Positions 10,634 through 31,600 of a stretch of DNA of 64,000 nt are shown here, piece by piece. The DNA lies in assembly GCA_964017065.1 (NCBI GenBank), contig OZ024783.1, forward strand, positions 8,755,367-8,819,366, read 5' to 3'. Position numbers and translations under genes: made by a program. The first letter of the stretch is position 1. Each line of letters begins with the position of its first letter. Below the pieces are notes generated by a model. The model was not told the origin of the DNA and ran no database searches. It saw only the letters and a list, made by a program, of their open reading frames with translations. The stretch comes from Haliclona indistincta (Eukaryota > Porifera > Demospongiae > Haplosclerida > Chalinidae).

Positions 10634-11413
10634 CAGAGGAGGTTGGAAGCATTAGTATGCGCACGTGATTGTAGGCTGTTATTATGCGCACGTGATTTCG
10701 AATGAGCATAGCTAACGTTCCATCATGAGGCGTGGCTCAATGGCGCTAGCATACAGCACTAGAACTCATTCGTGGATTCTTTCTAAAATGGTATTGCATA
10801 GAGCTTGATTACTGGTCTTACTCAAAGATATGATCTTAGAATAATTGGTTTAGCTATTTGTATAGTGCACTGCACACCAGTTTCTGTGCTTTGTATGTCG
10901 TGAAATCTAGGAAGAAGTAGCACAACTCCAGTATACAGCACACTTGTGCTGGATTCAGGAATCTTTTTTTCTGTGAAACAGCTTAAATTTAAGCAACTTT
11001 CTTAGTTCTAGCTCTGACCAGGTCTCGTCAGCTGTATACTGGGTTTTGCAGATAACTGATGGAGCTGTCTCTTCGCTCGCCGTTTTAAACGCCAAGATTT
11101 TGCTTCGGGACGTCTGTAGGAGGCTTGTCAATAAGCTGATTGCTTGCACGAACAATAACTGTAGTGTTTTCCACAGTTGAGAATCGTCACTACTTTCTCG
11201 CCCATAGCAGCTCAGGAACCCCTGGGTTGGATCGGGTAGATCGCATATTTGTAATCTGCTGTGCAAGAGCTTTCGATTCATACTAAATTCGTTAAATTCT
11301 GTCCGGAGAATAACGTAAAATTGACAACCAAGATTCGCCATACATTTTGATTTGGAGAGAATTTACAAACCACAAGTCACATGACTGAATATTAATGCTT
11401 CCAACCTCCTCTG
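10634..11413. mobile_element. Nested 780-bp element with 9-bp target duplication (family F, copy 1)
   Basis: The ends CAGAGGAGGTTGGAAGCATT and its inverse bound 780 bp. Exact 9-bp repeats GTTCCAGTG flank it (10625-10633, 11414-11422). A second copy at 41739-42515 has its own exact 9-bp duplication. Nine-base duplications suggest Mutator-like elements; the CAGAGG start would also fit hAT, whose duplications are normally 8 bp. Confidence 0.85.
10955..11341 (-). CDS. Small ORF carried by family F element (128 aa)
   Basis: The ATG at 11341 opens MANLGCQFYVILRTEFNEFS and the frame runs 128 codons. The other element copy (41811 onward, plus) keeps about 90 residues nearly identical, then loses frame through a one-base deletion. 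I recognise no domain. It could be a captured host exon or a chance frame; codon-position substitution bias between more copies would decide. Confidence 0.3.
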   Translation of the reverse strand: MANLGCQFYVILRTEFNEFSMNRKLLHSRLQICDLPDPTQGFLSCYGRESSDDSQLWKTLQLLFVQAISLLTSLLQTSRSKILAFKTASEETAPSVICKTQYTADETWSELELRKLLKFKLFHRKKDS

Positions 11414-12068
11414 GTTCCAGTGGGTGTGATACGCCGCCATGTTGTGACACTCCCACGTCACGTGACACAAAGCCATATGAATGAGGGTGTTCAGTAAGGA
11501 TAGAGGATCATAATGGTACCTGCTACATGATCATAGCACACTTGGTTCCTGAGATATGAAACAAAATGTCAAAAAATACTTTTACAGTCTCTTCGTGTGG
11601 TCCACTGTAGCCAGTTCTGCCACTCACGTTTCAATATACAGCTATTACACGGAAGATATAGCTTACTTCGTTAAAATCAATGCAAATTTCTATGGCCCAA
11701 TGTCTAAGGGGCTCAATCCAGCTAGCAACAGCAGCCTGCATCAAGGAATAGTGGTACCAAAAAACGTCTTCATTAGCCGCCATGATGGTGAGCGCACGCC
11801 ACAAAATTTGTATTATGACTATTGGGCATAGCCGGTTGACGATCGATATCTATGGTAAATAATGTTATTTGCTTCACCTTAATTAGACCACTCTCTGACA
11901 CTGCTACATGTTGTTCTGTGTGTTTGTACAGCAAATCTCAAGTCAGTTGTTAACAACATACAGTGATCTTCTTGAGAAACGTAAGCGCATTCGATCACAA
12001 TATTGTACATTGAAAGCAACATGCATAGCATACTACATCTGCAAGCTCAAGATAACTATACAGTGCTT

Positions 12069-13808
12069 ACAGCCTAAAGAGGGCACTCATCTAATTTTTA
12101 ATTTAGTCTGCAAAACTTTCTACATCGCTATTTCTATTGCATTAATGCAGATTGCAACTATGAGCATGAGAAAATGCAAGACACACGATGCTCTACAGCT
12201 CTCTCCCATTGAAGCTAATACAATAGCGCCATGTTTGTGACATCACTATACTTTGTACGACGTCACGACGAACCACACCTGCGACACAGCAGCCACTGTC
12301 TAGCGCCACAACAAGGCTTAGTGGTTATTATTTCCTCGAGCTTAGCTAGTATCTATGCTGTAGAAGCACGCTTAAGAACGGGCAAAGCGCAAAACACAGA
12401 TTTTGATCGGCGCCATTCTTGCCGCTCGACGGTTAGCGGCGCAGCGCATGCAGAAATGCGTAATCGATAACGCTCATATTGGATGAATATCATTATAACA
12501 CGGGAGAGAGTCGAAGTCTCAGCTAAAGGTTGTTGTTCTCGACGACCGCGTTTGCGCATGGATGGACGTATCACGCTAGTTTAAAAACTAGTGAAAACTA
12601 CAAGTATTCGGCTATCCATGTATCAAGTGGTTTTTCTTAACTCGCAAAGCTGTTGAATTCTCAGCTTAAAGCAATTTTCAACTCAAAACCACTAAAATTT
12701 CTGTCCTTTTTGGCTTCCTACATTAGCATGGATCAAAGATAAGCCTCCAAACTTTGTGAGATGAACAAAGACCTACCTTACAATCAAACAGTAAATGGTT
12801 AATACTTAACTCGAAACAACACTAAAATTATAAATTTTTGTTGTAACATCATCATGAACATGTGACGTCAATAATAACTGATTATAATAACTTTAACACA
12901 AACAAAATCTCCGACACGAACTGCACTTGTCGAAACATTGTAAAACTTAATCCCTCGTACTAGCGATGTGAAAGACACCAGATCAAGTTCAGTAACAGCC
13001 ATTTGTCGGGCACTTGGCGCGCGCTTCAGATGCACGCGGCACACTCGATGTCGTCATACAACGTAGGAGTGAAGTAGCCGACGTCATCAGTAAGACAGCA
13101 ATTCGACGGCATCGTCGAGTAGTATCACAAACGCAATCGCTACTTGCAAAGCGATAAAGATACAGGCCTGAATTCTGTTTTATGGATGTATCATATACCT
13201 ATCATTATAAAACTAAAGGGATTTTTCTTAACTCGAAAGGTTTCTGAAGTTTGTTCTTAAAAAGTCCAGGGCATTGAAAACCTCCAATTTCAACGCTTCA
13301 ACAAGCTCTGAAAAACTCTGCGCGCAAAGATAATGTTCAATTCTTGGTATACCAGTGTAAAAGGCACTATATTTACTTGAAGTGAAGTGTGTTCTTAACT
13401 CGAAGTAATTTTTGAGTTCACTCTTAAAAAGTAGCTACTGCAATAGTCGCACCAGTTCCTATCACGTTTGATGTCGTACAAACATTACGGTTCATTCTGT
13501 ATCCTCCTGAATTGACATTCTGATAGAGATATGATGTACCTACGTCTATTCCAAGAATCATGCATATAGCTATTGAAATAAAATTTTTACATGCGAAAAT
13601 ATTTCATGGTTGCAAAAAATTAAAAAGTGGAGCGACTAAGCTGGAAGCACTGTAGAATTATTATTTCTAATTTGACTAACATAGGCAGAGAGGATCATTT
13701 TACACTTACACCAACTTTGGAAGCAAAAGCTCCCAGAATAATTTTTTTTACAACAAAATATGTACTGAGTTGCTAAAATCAGCTGAGTGCCCTCTTTAGG
13801 CTGTATGC
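12069..13808. mobile_element. 1.74-kb element with ACAGCCTAAAGAGGGCACTC termini (family G)
   Basis: The terminus at 12069-12089 recurs inverted at 13789-13808. TGCTT lies immediately outside on the left and one base outside on the right. The paralogous segment near 40430-40445 passes from GCAAGCTCAAGATAACTA to the shared right flank without it. An inverted, internally deleted copy is at 36768-37384. No transposase is evident. Confidence 0.65.
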
Positions 13809-14007
13809 TTTGTACTGACACGTAGTAAGCCGGTTGTCAAAACACCTGCCCACAACATTCCAATGTTCATACTAAATGCACCAGACCCTTCCTCACTTGC
13901 TATTATTGAGACTACAGTACTTAGACTAATGAACCGACAATCTGTCACCATGTATATTCGGCAACTTAGTCACATGCATTAAAAGTAATAATAATTATAA
14001 CACTTAC

Positions 14008-14322
14008 TTGTTCTTTTTCATTAGCAGAACTAGCAGATGATTGCTGGCTTGTTAGCTTGCTTATAGACCCTTTCCACGGCGTGGTTTCCTCGTCTAGCTT
14101 TGGTATTTTCAACGTAAGTCTAGTAACTTGAATGTCAGAAGAACTTGTATGACTGAGAGGATGCGCTATGTTGCCTTCGCCCGATGGCGGCGGTGCCACA
14201 GCAGTATGAGCCGGCTCCTCGATAGCGAGCTTTCTGATTTCCCTCGGAGGTTCGACGATTTTGTCGTCCGTATCACTAGAACAACTGTTTTCGTCACTTG
14301 TTGAGCTCTGGTTCGCACCCAT
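14008..14322 (-). CDS. Lone first exon of unknown gene, potential N-myristoylation signal
   Basis: The ATG at 14322 begins MGANQSS. The exon has 105 codons and ends in phase 0 at a GTAAGT donor (14007-14002). The product is hydrophilic, acidic and Ser/Pro rich, with a KIPKLDEETTPWKG stretch. Gly2 and Ser6 fit the N-myristoylation consensus. The paralogue at 42639-42935 shares most of it, with the same donor. Conservation of frame and splice site supports a real exon. I find no downstream exon, so the product is unknown, and the gene may have been cut apart by the transposons between here and ROCO copy 1. Confidence 0.6.
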
Positions 14323-14655
14323 CGCTTACTGCGCCACTCCAGGCTCTAAATCTATGGCTCAACTCAGCTCAGCTTAGTCACAGCAATCATTTATCACGTG
14401 AGAAACAATCATGAATACAATAATAATTATTATTATTCATTATTATTCATGAATAATTACTTAATTTTGTACAAACCACAAACACACAACAGACGAGCAA
14501 CAGTAGTTGACTAGTATAATACACACTGGACTGTGATAGTGTCATCTTTGATGATCCATCAGCACCTCCAGTCTAGCTTGTTCTTCTCTCAACTACATTG
14601 TAACAAAGAAGAAATGATCATTATGCCGCTACTGATATTTGAGTTAGAGAGATTG

Positions 14656-14873
14656 CACCTTCTATGGGTGCAATCTATGGGGCTCACATGGGGCTATGGG
14701 GCTCACCTTCTATGGGTGCAATCTATGGGGCTCACATGGGGCTCACCTTCTATGGGTGCAATCTATGGGGCTCACATGGGGCTATGGGGCTCACCTTCTA
14801 TGGGTACAATCTATGGGGCTCACATGGGGCTCACCTTCTATGGGTACAATCTATGGGGCTCACATGGGGCTAT
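14656..14873. repeat. Minisatellite with alternating 48/40-bp units
   Basis: Five CACCTTCTATGGG starts occur at 14656, 14704, 14744, 14792 and 14832. Spacing alternates 48, 40, 48, 40, so the true unit is an 88-bp dimer. Confidence 0.9.
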
Positions 14874-15149
14874 ATTCAAAGAATTTTATTGAAATTTTTA
14901 TTCGAAGAATAAAAATTTCACAACCAAGCCGTGGAGAACTATTATCATTGAGAGGTGAAGCAGTGCATTTTTAGATTTCATCAGTAGATTTTTTGGTCAC
15001 ACACACTGTTATGCATATAGACAGACCCAAATGCTTAACCCACACACCCAGGGAGGGACCTAGATACCAAAGGCTATCACATCATGGAGGTTAATAGTAC
15101 ATACATTGTATGTATCGCACAGTACTTACTTTGCATGCACCATACTTAC

Positions 15150-25761
<10,612 letters not shown>

Positions 25762-25939
25762 TTTAAGCTAAATACACACCCGCACTTGGACAGTTCAGGA
25801 TAAATTTCACTAAAGCACCCAGTAGCCCCCCTGGATCTGCCTTTGACGTATGATACACAAGCAATGCAAGTAAGCATCGTTTGGTCTGTGTTTGGTAATC
25901 ACAATTTGAAGTGCAAGTTACTGTAAATATGACAGACAC

Positions 25940-26475
25940 ACACCTTTCTTTGTAAGTAAGCAGCACTGTCTTCAGTAGTTCTTATTCTCTTGAAAATGGG
26001 CCGATATACACTGATTGGGCTGGACAGGAGCTGGTCTCATGGTTAGTTAGCTAGTCTCTTCAGTTATGTAACTATAATTATCAGAATTAACTGCCTTCTG
26101 TGAGCAAAATAGAGAAATAAGTAACTCAATGATTTCTAATGCCTGTATGATATACTCACCATGCACTATAGATCGTTTCTTTTGTCAATGATGGGTAAGC
26201 TACATGTACTATACCAGATGCTGCTAACCAGGTGGAGGTGAGATCTCTATAATACAAGGCACAACAATATCACAGTGGTAGTATTATCCTTGCTAGTTTC
26301 TACAAAGAGATATAAAAAAACTTGGTAAAGAGAGAGGGAAAGTGAGCATCCTATGCTGACCTGTTTGAACTTTTTGTTGATTTTGATCAAGTATTGACCA
26401 CCGGAGAAAGGTTCAGCTTTGAGAAGATTAGGAGCTGACTTGAGTAATGGTGACTTTGATATTAGAAGCTTGAGC
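25940..26475 (-). pseudogene. Decayed duplicate of REPS-like 3' exons
   Basis: Blocks here align in order and orientation with 15620-16130 and 17240-17330 of the intact gene, such as GGCAGGAGCTGGTCTC against GGACAGGAGCTGGTCTC and an AGAAGATTAGGAGCTGACTT match. The intronic boundaries are retained, so it is an unprocessed duplicate. Stops and indels remove any frame. It lies 5' of the intact copy, as the 3' remnant of an upstream tandem duplicate would. Confidence 0.75.
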
Positions 26476-26603
26476 ATGCTTACTAACATACAAATACAAG
26501 GTATAGAAAGCAAGAGATGGTTATGGATTGTTCCATAGCGAAATTGGAAGTAAAGATGAAGATAAAGAAATCAACAACAGCATAAAGGAGGAATTATAAT
26601 ACT

Positions 26604-27950
26604 GTTGGTTAGATTAATCAAGTGCTGACACAAGAAAGAGAGAACAAGACTAAAGTAGCAATGAGCAGAGAATGCTTTTGACAAAGCTGTAAGTGTCAGG
26701 CAACAGCTTGATTGGTGAAGAGAGAGACAAAGAAATAATGAGTGAGTTTCAGCAGTTGCTCTTGTTTTGATTGTGGTCGGTTGAATAAGGATGAGAGAAG
26801 AAATGATTAGTCAAGAGTGGATGCTGTAAGAGCACATCATCGCACTTGAGCAACTGAGAGTGTCACTATCATAAAAATAAAGAATTAATGTTTTGATCCA
26901 GGGATGGATCAAAGAGAGAGGAAAGAGTGATTCCGATGACTACCTAACCATGATAGTCATCAATAAAAGCTGATCCTTATGGATATAATAATATTAATTT
27001 AAAGTGTGTATTCAGATCCATTCCAATGAGCATGGATTGAGACACACACATGATGCATAGTGATGATGATAATATGCATCTAATAATAAAATTAAGAATT
27101 AAAGCAGCTGATCTCAGTTGAGATCAAAAATAGATAGTGAAAGAGAAGTGTTGTAGCAGACACTACATGCTATATGCTCGTGATCATGGGTCAAGTGGAA
27201 GAAATCGGGTCTCGGGATAATAGTGAATATAATGGTTGATAGAATGCTGCAAATCGAGTTTGGTTTTTCAACTAGGAAGGTTTTGATTGTGAGAAGAAAT
27301 GAGCATAAGACATGTATGTTTTAATCGATGTTACAAGCAGGGTTATGGACATCTAGTATTGTGATGTCAGAGATATACATTGTTGGTCTTAATTCATGTC
27401 AGAGATAACTGTTTTAGCTGTTGGTTGGATTAATCAAGTGCTGACACAAGGTATTACACAAAGAAAGAGAGAATGAGCAGAGAATACTTTTATCAAAGCT
27501 GTAAGTGTCAGGATGGGTGAAGAGAGAGACAAGGAAATAATGAGTGACAGTTTCAGCAGTTGCTCTTGTTTAGATCTTGGTCAGTTGAATGAGAACGAGA
27601 AAAGAAGTTACCAGTTGGAAGCAGATGCTGTAAGAGCAATTGTCGCAGTTGAGAAGATACATAAGAGCAGCCGAGAGTGTCACTATTATTAAAAAATAAA
27701 GAATTAATTCTTGATCAAGAGATGAATCAAATGAGAGGAAAGACAGATTCTGATGACTATACCTAACCATCAATAAAAGCTGATCCTTATGGGTTAAAAG
27801 TGTGTATTCAGATCCATTCCAATGAGCATGGATTGAGACACACACATGATGCATAGTGATGATGATAATATGCATCTAATAAGAATAAAATTTAGAATTA
27901 AAGCAGCTGATCTCAGTTGAGATCAAAGAAAGATAGATAGTGAGAGAATA
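26604..27950. repeat. Two-copy local duplication of about 530 bp
   Basis: 26604-27165 recurs at 27417-27950 in the same orientation with many small indels (shared marks: ATTAATCAAGTGCTGACACA and GCTGATCTCAGTTGAGATCA). The spacer between is unrelated. No coding frame is shared. Confidence 0.8.
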
Positions 27951-28607
27951 GTGTGGAAGATATAGAGAATTTTCTCTAAAAGATGAAACTCGAAATAAAC
28001 TGTAGAATAATTATGTTGAAGATCAATACAATGACGCAATTCAAGTGAGGTCATTAACTAGCAAGTTCTGATGATGGCGAAGAAATACACCAGTCTGTCT
28101 TTTAACTGATATTACAAGCAGAAGGTGAGCAGGCTAGGAGCTCACTCTTGTTATGGGCACCTACTATTGCGACGTCAGAGAAGCCATTACTAAATCCATA
28201 GATCATGACAGTTGTGATGGCAAAGTAAGGGACAGTAACAATACAGTCATCTCAATCGAAGAGAAGGTATTTTTGTCATGGTATAGTGGGATTGTTGCAT
28301 GGTAAGAAAAGTAAGCTCACCAACAGTTAATCACTAATTCTAGAAAAGACTGATTCAGAAGAGGCGATATTATGATGCTAAGTCCAGGAAAGTGTTACAG
28401 AGCTTAAGAGGCATAAGAGAGGTCAAGTGAAGAAAGTGTAGTGTAAAGAGACGAGATCGAAGACATGCAAACTGTAGAAAGGAAAATGGTATAAACTTCA
28501 TGCATACCGTCACAAATTAGTTAAACTGACATTATATGATGCTATTGCAGTGATGTTTGTAAATCATGCTCTTGAGATGTCCTTACCTAAAAAATTAATG
28601 AAATTGA
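27951..28607. other. 3' flank of ROCO copy 2, nothing recognised
   Basis: AT-rich sequence directly downstream of the ROCO copy 2 stop. I see no gene. The expected 3' UTR lies here, but no poly(A) signal is distinctive. Confidence 0.4.
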
Positions 28608-31600
28608 CTAGATGACAAGTACAACGCATGAACCCACTATTTTGCAGTCTATCTTCAATAGTGCTGTTTCGAGGGTCTGTCTGGTACAGCCCTTTCCTAT
28701 CTTCAGCCATTCTGCAAGCATAGTCCTCATACAATCTCTCGCTACATCTCTATTGTCTTTTTTAATTTCTTCAAGATCAAAGTAATCCAGGCCTAGTTGT
28801 AGACCTAGGTCAAACCACATACAATTAGTGGGTTTTAAGACTACGATCAGATCAGCAAGATGATCAGAGATGTCTGCAGAGATACAAATTAAACAATCTA
28901 TCTTTGTCGTGATAAACAAATCCTCACTCAGTGTCATATCATCTGGTATATTGGACAGATCAACAGTGGGCACTGGATTATGTTTCGCACTAACAGATTC
29001 ATCATGAGAATTCCCCACTAATAAAGATAATAGTAATAATTATTATTATGCTAATACCACATTGGAAACATTCACCTGGTTCGCTCATAACAGCTGGTAC
29101 TGATTGTTTGATGACATCTGAGTCTACCTCTGCCACGAACTATAATATTGTATAGACCACAATATTAGTGCCAGTTCAGGTATAAAAATTGTGTTACTCA
29201 CCAAAGGGTTCCTACCCGTGAATATGCTCATTTTTTCAAGATATTCTCTTAATCTAAAATTGCTCTGTGACTCCAGCTGAGGTTGCTGACAGTACTTCTT
29301 CACCTCATCAAGAAGCGCAGAGGAGACTGTTTGGTCACTTATACTGCTGTCCATCAGCTCACACACAGATGAAGGAGTTAGAATACTATATGGCTCAAAG
29401 GGCACAGCATTTTTTGTCAGTAGCTTATGTCTGCCATCACAACTGAGCACAAAGGGTTTCTTGATAAGAATACACTTAGCCACGTTTTTAATTGGAAACA
29501 GATCTGACTCATGAAGATGTTCCAATGGCCATTGCTGGAGTAAAGATGGTGAAATTAGACACTCGAATGTACCCAGGTTTGGAGCTAGTTCCTTTTGAAG
29601 CTCTAAAACCAGTCTGATCACAGCACTGCGATGCTTGCTGTACTCCACTGGTCTGGTCATGTCCTTGTCGTAGTACATAGTCACTACCACCCAACGCTTT
29701 TGCTGAATAACCTCCACTACTGTTGTGATACCTTCCTCATTGTTCCATGAGATACCGTTTAGCCACACTGAACAATTTTGTTCGATGTCATGAAGATTAT
29801 GAGTCTTAGTGTACTTTTCACTAGGCAGAGGGAAGGTATAGGCTAGACGGAGAAGGAGAATATGAAGAAATCGACTAGTGAGAAATTCATACTCGTAATC
29901 TTTGCAACCGAGGCACCATCCAAATCTGTCTTGCTTCAACAAATGATCTTCAGTGATAAGAGTTTGGGGTCGCTCAGCTTGTAGCAGCGATGGAAAGAAG
30001 AGTAAAAGAGTATCTTTCATGTTTTCGATGGAGGTAGAAACAAAAGTTTCTATTGGTTGGAGGTTAGTTTTGATTTTAGACAAATTTACAGGATGGCAAA
30101 ACTCTAGTCTGACCATGAGCTCTACTAACATTTCTGGATCATACTGAGGAAAGAGCTCTGCAAGAGATGACATACGGATTATACCAGTACTGCTGGCAAT
30201 TGGATGATATCCTTTGAAATACTTTGGTTTAAACAACTCTCCATTAACATCCTTCAATATGATCTCTCTCTTCACAACCCCCCAGCTCTTCTCTAGACAC
30301 TGCTCATTCTTCAGGTATATAATAACACCTTTACCACTCAGGTCTTCTAGCAATTCACTGAGGATAGGTACATCTGATGGTACAAGTGAATCCTCTTCAG
30401 CTGCAAGAAAGGAGACAAGCTCATGTAGCTGGCAAGCTGGCTTCTTTAGTTTTGTTTGAAGAAATGCATACAGCATGTGGCAGTAAACACTCACAGGTTG
30501 AGAATATGCAGATATGGTAGTATGACAACTTAAAAGGTAAGGAAAAAACTTATTTGTAATTTTATCAGTAACCACATGGCAGTCCATTCCTACAAACCCT
30601 TCATACCATTGCTTTTTTACTCTCCTGTCTACTAGGTCTTCAACTAATGTTGTCCTTGTCATGACCTGTTGTTCAGTAAGAAGATCAGTATGACTGCCAA
30701 CTATCAAAACACATGACTTTTCTTGAGTTTTAGATGTTGCACTTTCAATGAAGGTGAGCCAATGATGAATAGCTTGTGCTATCTCTTCTTCACTTTTGCT
30801 AAGGTCAACTAGATCAATAAAGATGGCTGGTGTCTTCTGTATCACAGTCTCCATAATAACACTTTGACTAAAATAGTACTCTGAATGACCTGCCAAGTCA
30901 TAAAGCACAATGTTTCCAATCATCTTATCAATGACAATATGGGTGTCTATACCAGCAGTGAGACTCTCAACTTTAGTTTCTTTGATTTTAGTCCGCCGGT
31001 TTGCCTTTTTATACCTATGACATGAAGAGTTCATTTTCCCTTTATCAGCCATTATTTTGGCAAGTGAGCTTTTTCCTGCTCCACTGTTTCCTGTAAGAAC
31101 GACTTTTATATATGAATGAATAGGATAATTCTCACGTGACTTTAAAAGTGGTTCAAACAGTTTTAACAATTGATAACTGTTATCACTAAGTTCAGCATAG
31201 TCTACTGCATTCATACCATCATCATCCACACTCAATGTGTCTACTCTTCTATCCTGCAACAGCAACTGCACAACAGCTTTGTGGCCACTCATACAAGCTA
31301 TACACAGTGGCGTTAACGACATAGAATCTACAACAGCTGGATCACAACCTTGCTCTGAGATAAGATAACGGACTAATTCCATACAACCTGAATTACAAGC
31401 ATTATGCAGTGTTGTGCTACCAAATTCTCCCTTAACGTTTGGATCACATTGTTGTTCAGTGATAAGGTACTTAACAACATTCAAGTGTCCACCAAGACAA
31501 GCAATGTGGATTGGCATGTCATCATCATTGTCTTTTATAACTGGGTCACAACCTTGTTCTGTGATGAGATATCGAATTATATCCAAGTGACCTTTGTGAC

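Larger units (their letters stand above)
9616..11607. mobile_element. Long-arm foldback element, TA flanks, interrupted by a nested insertion
   Basis: The left arm 9616 to about 10165 is the reverse complement of about 10262-10633 continued at 11423-11607, once the insertion at 10634-11413 is removed. The termini begin CAGTGGACCACACGAAG and abut TA. Between the arms is a loop of about 100 bp. A transcript would fold into a hairpin of roughly 550 bp. No transposase frame is seen. Confidence 0.8.
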
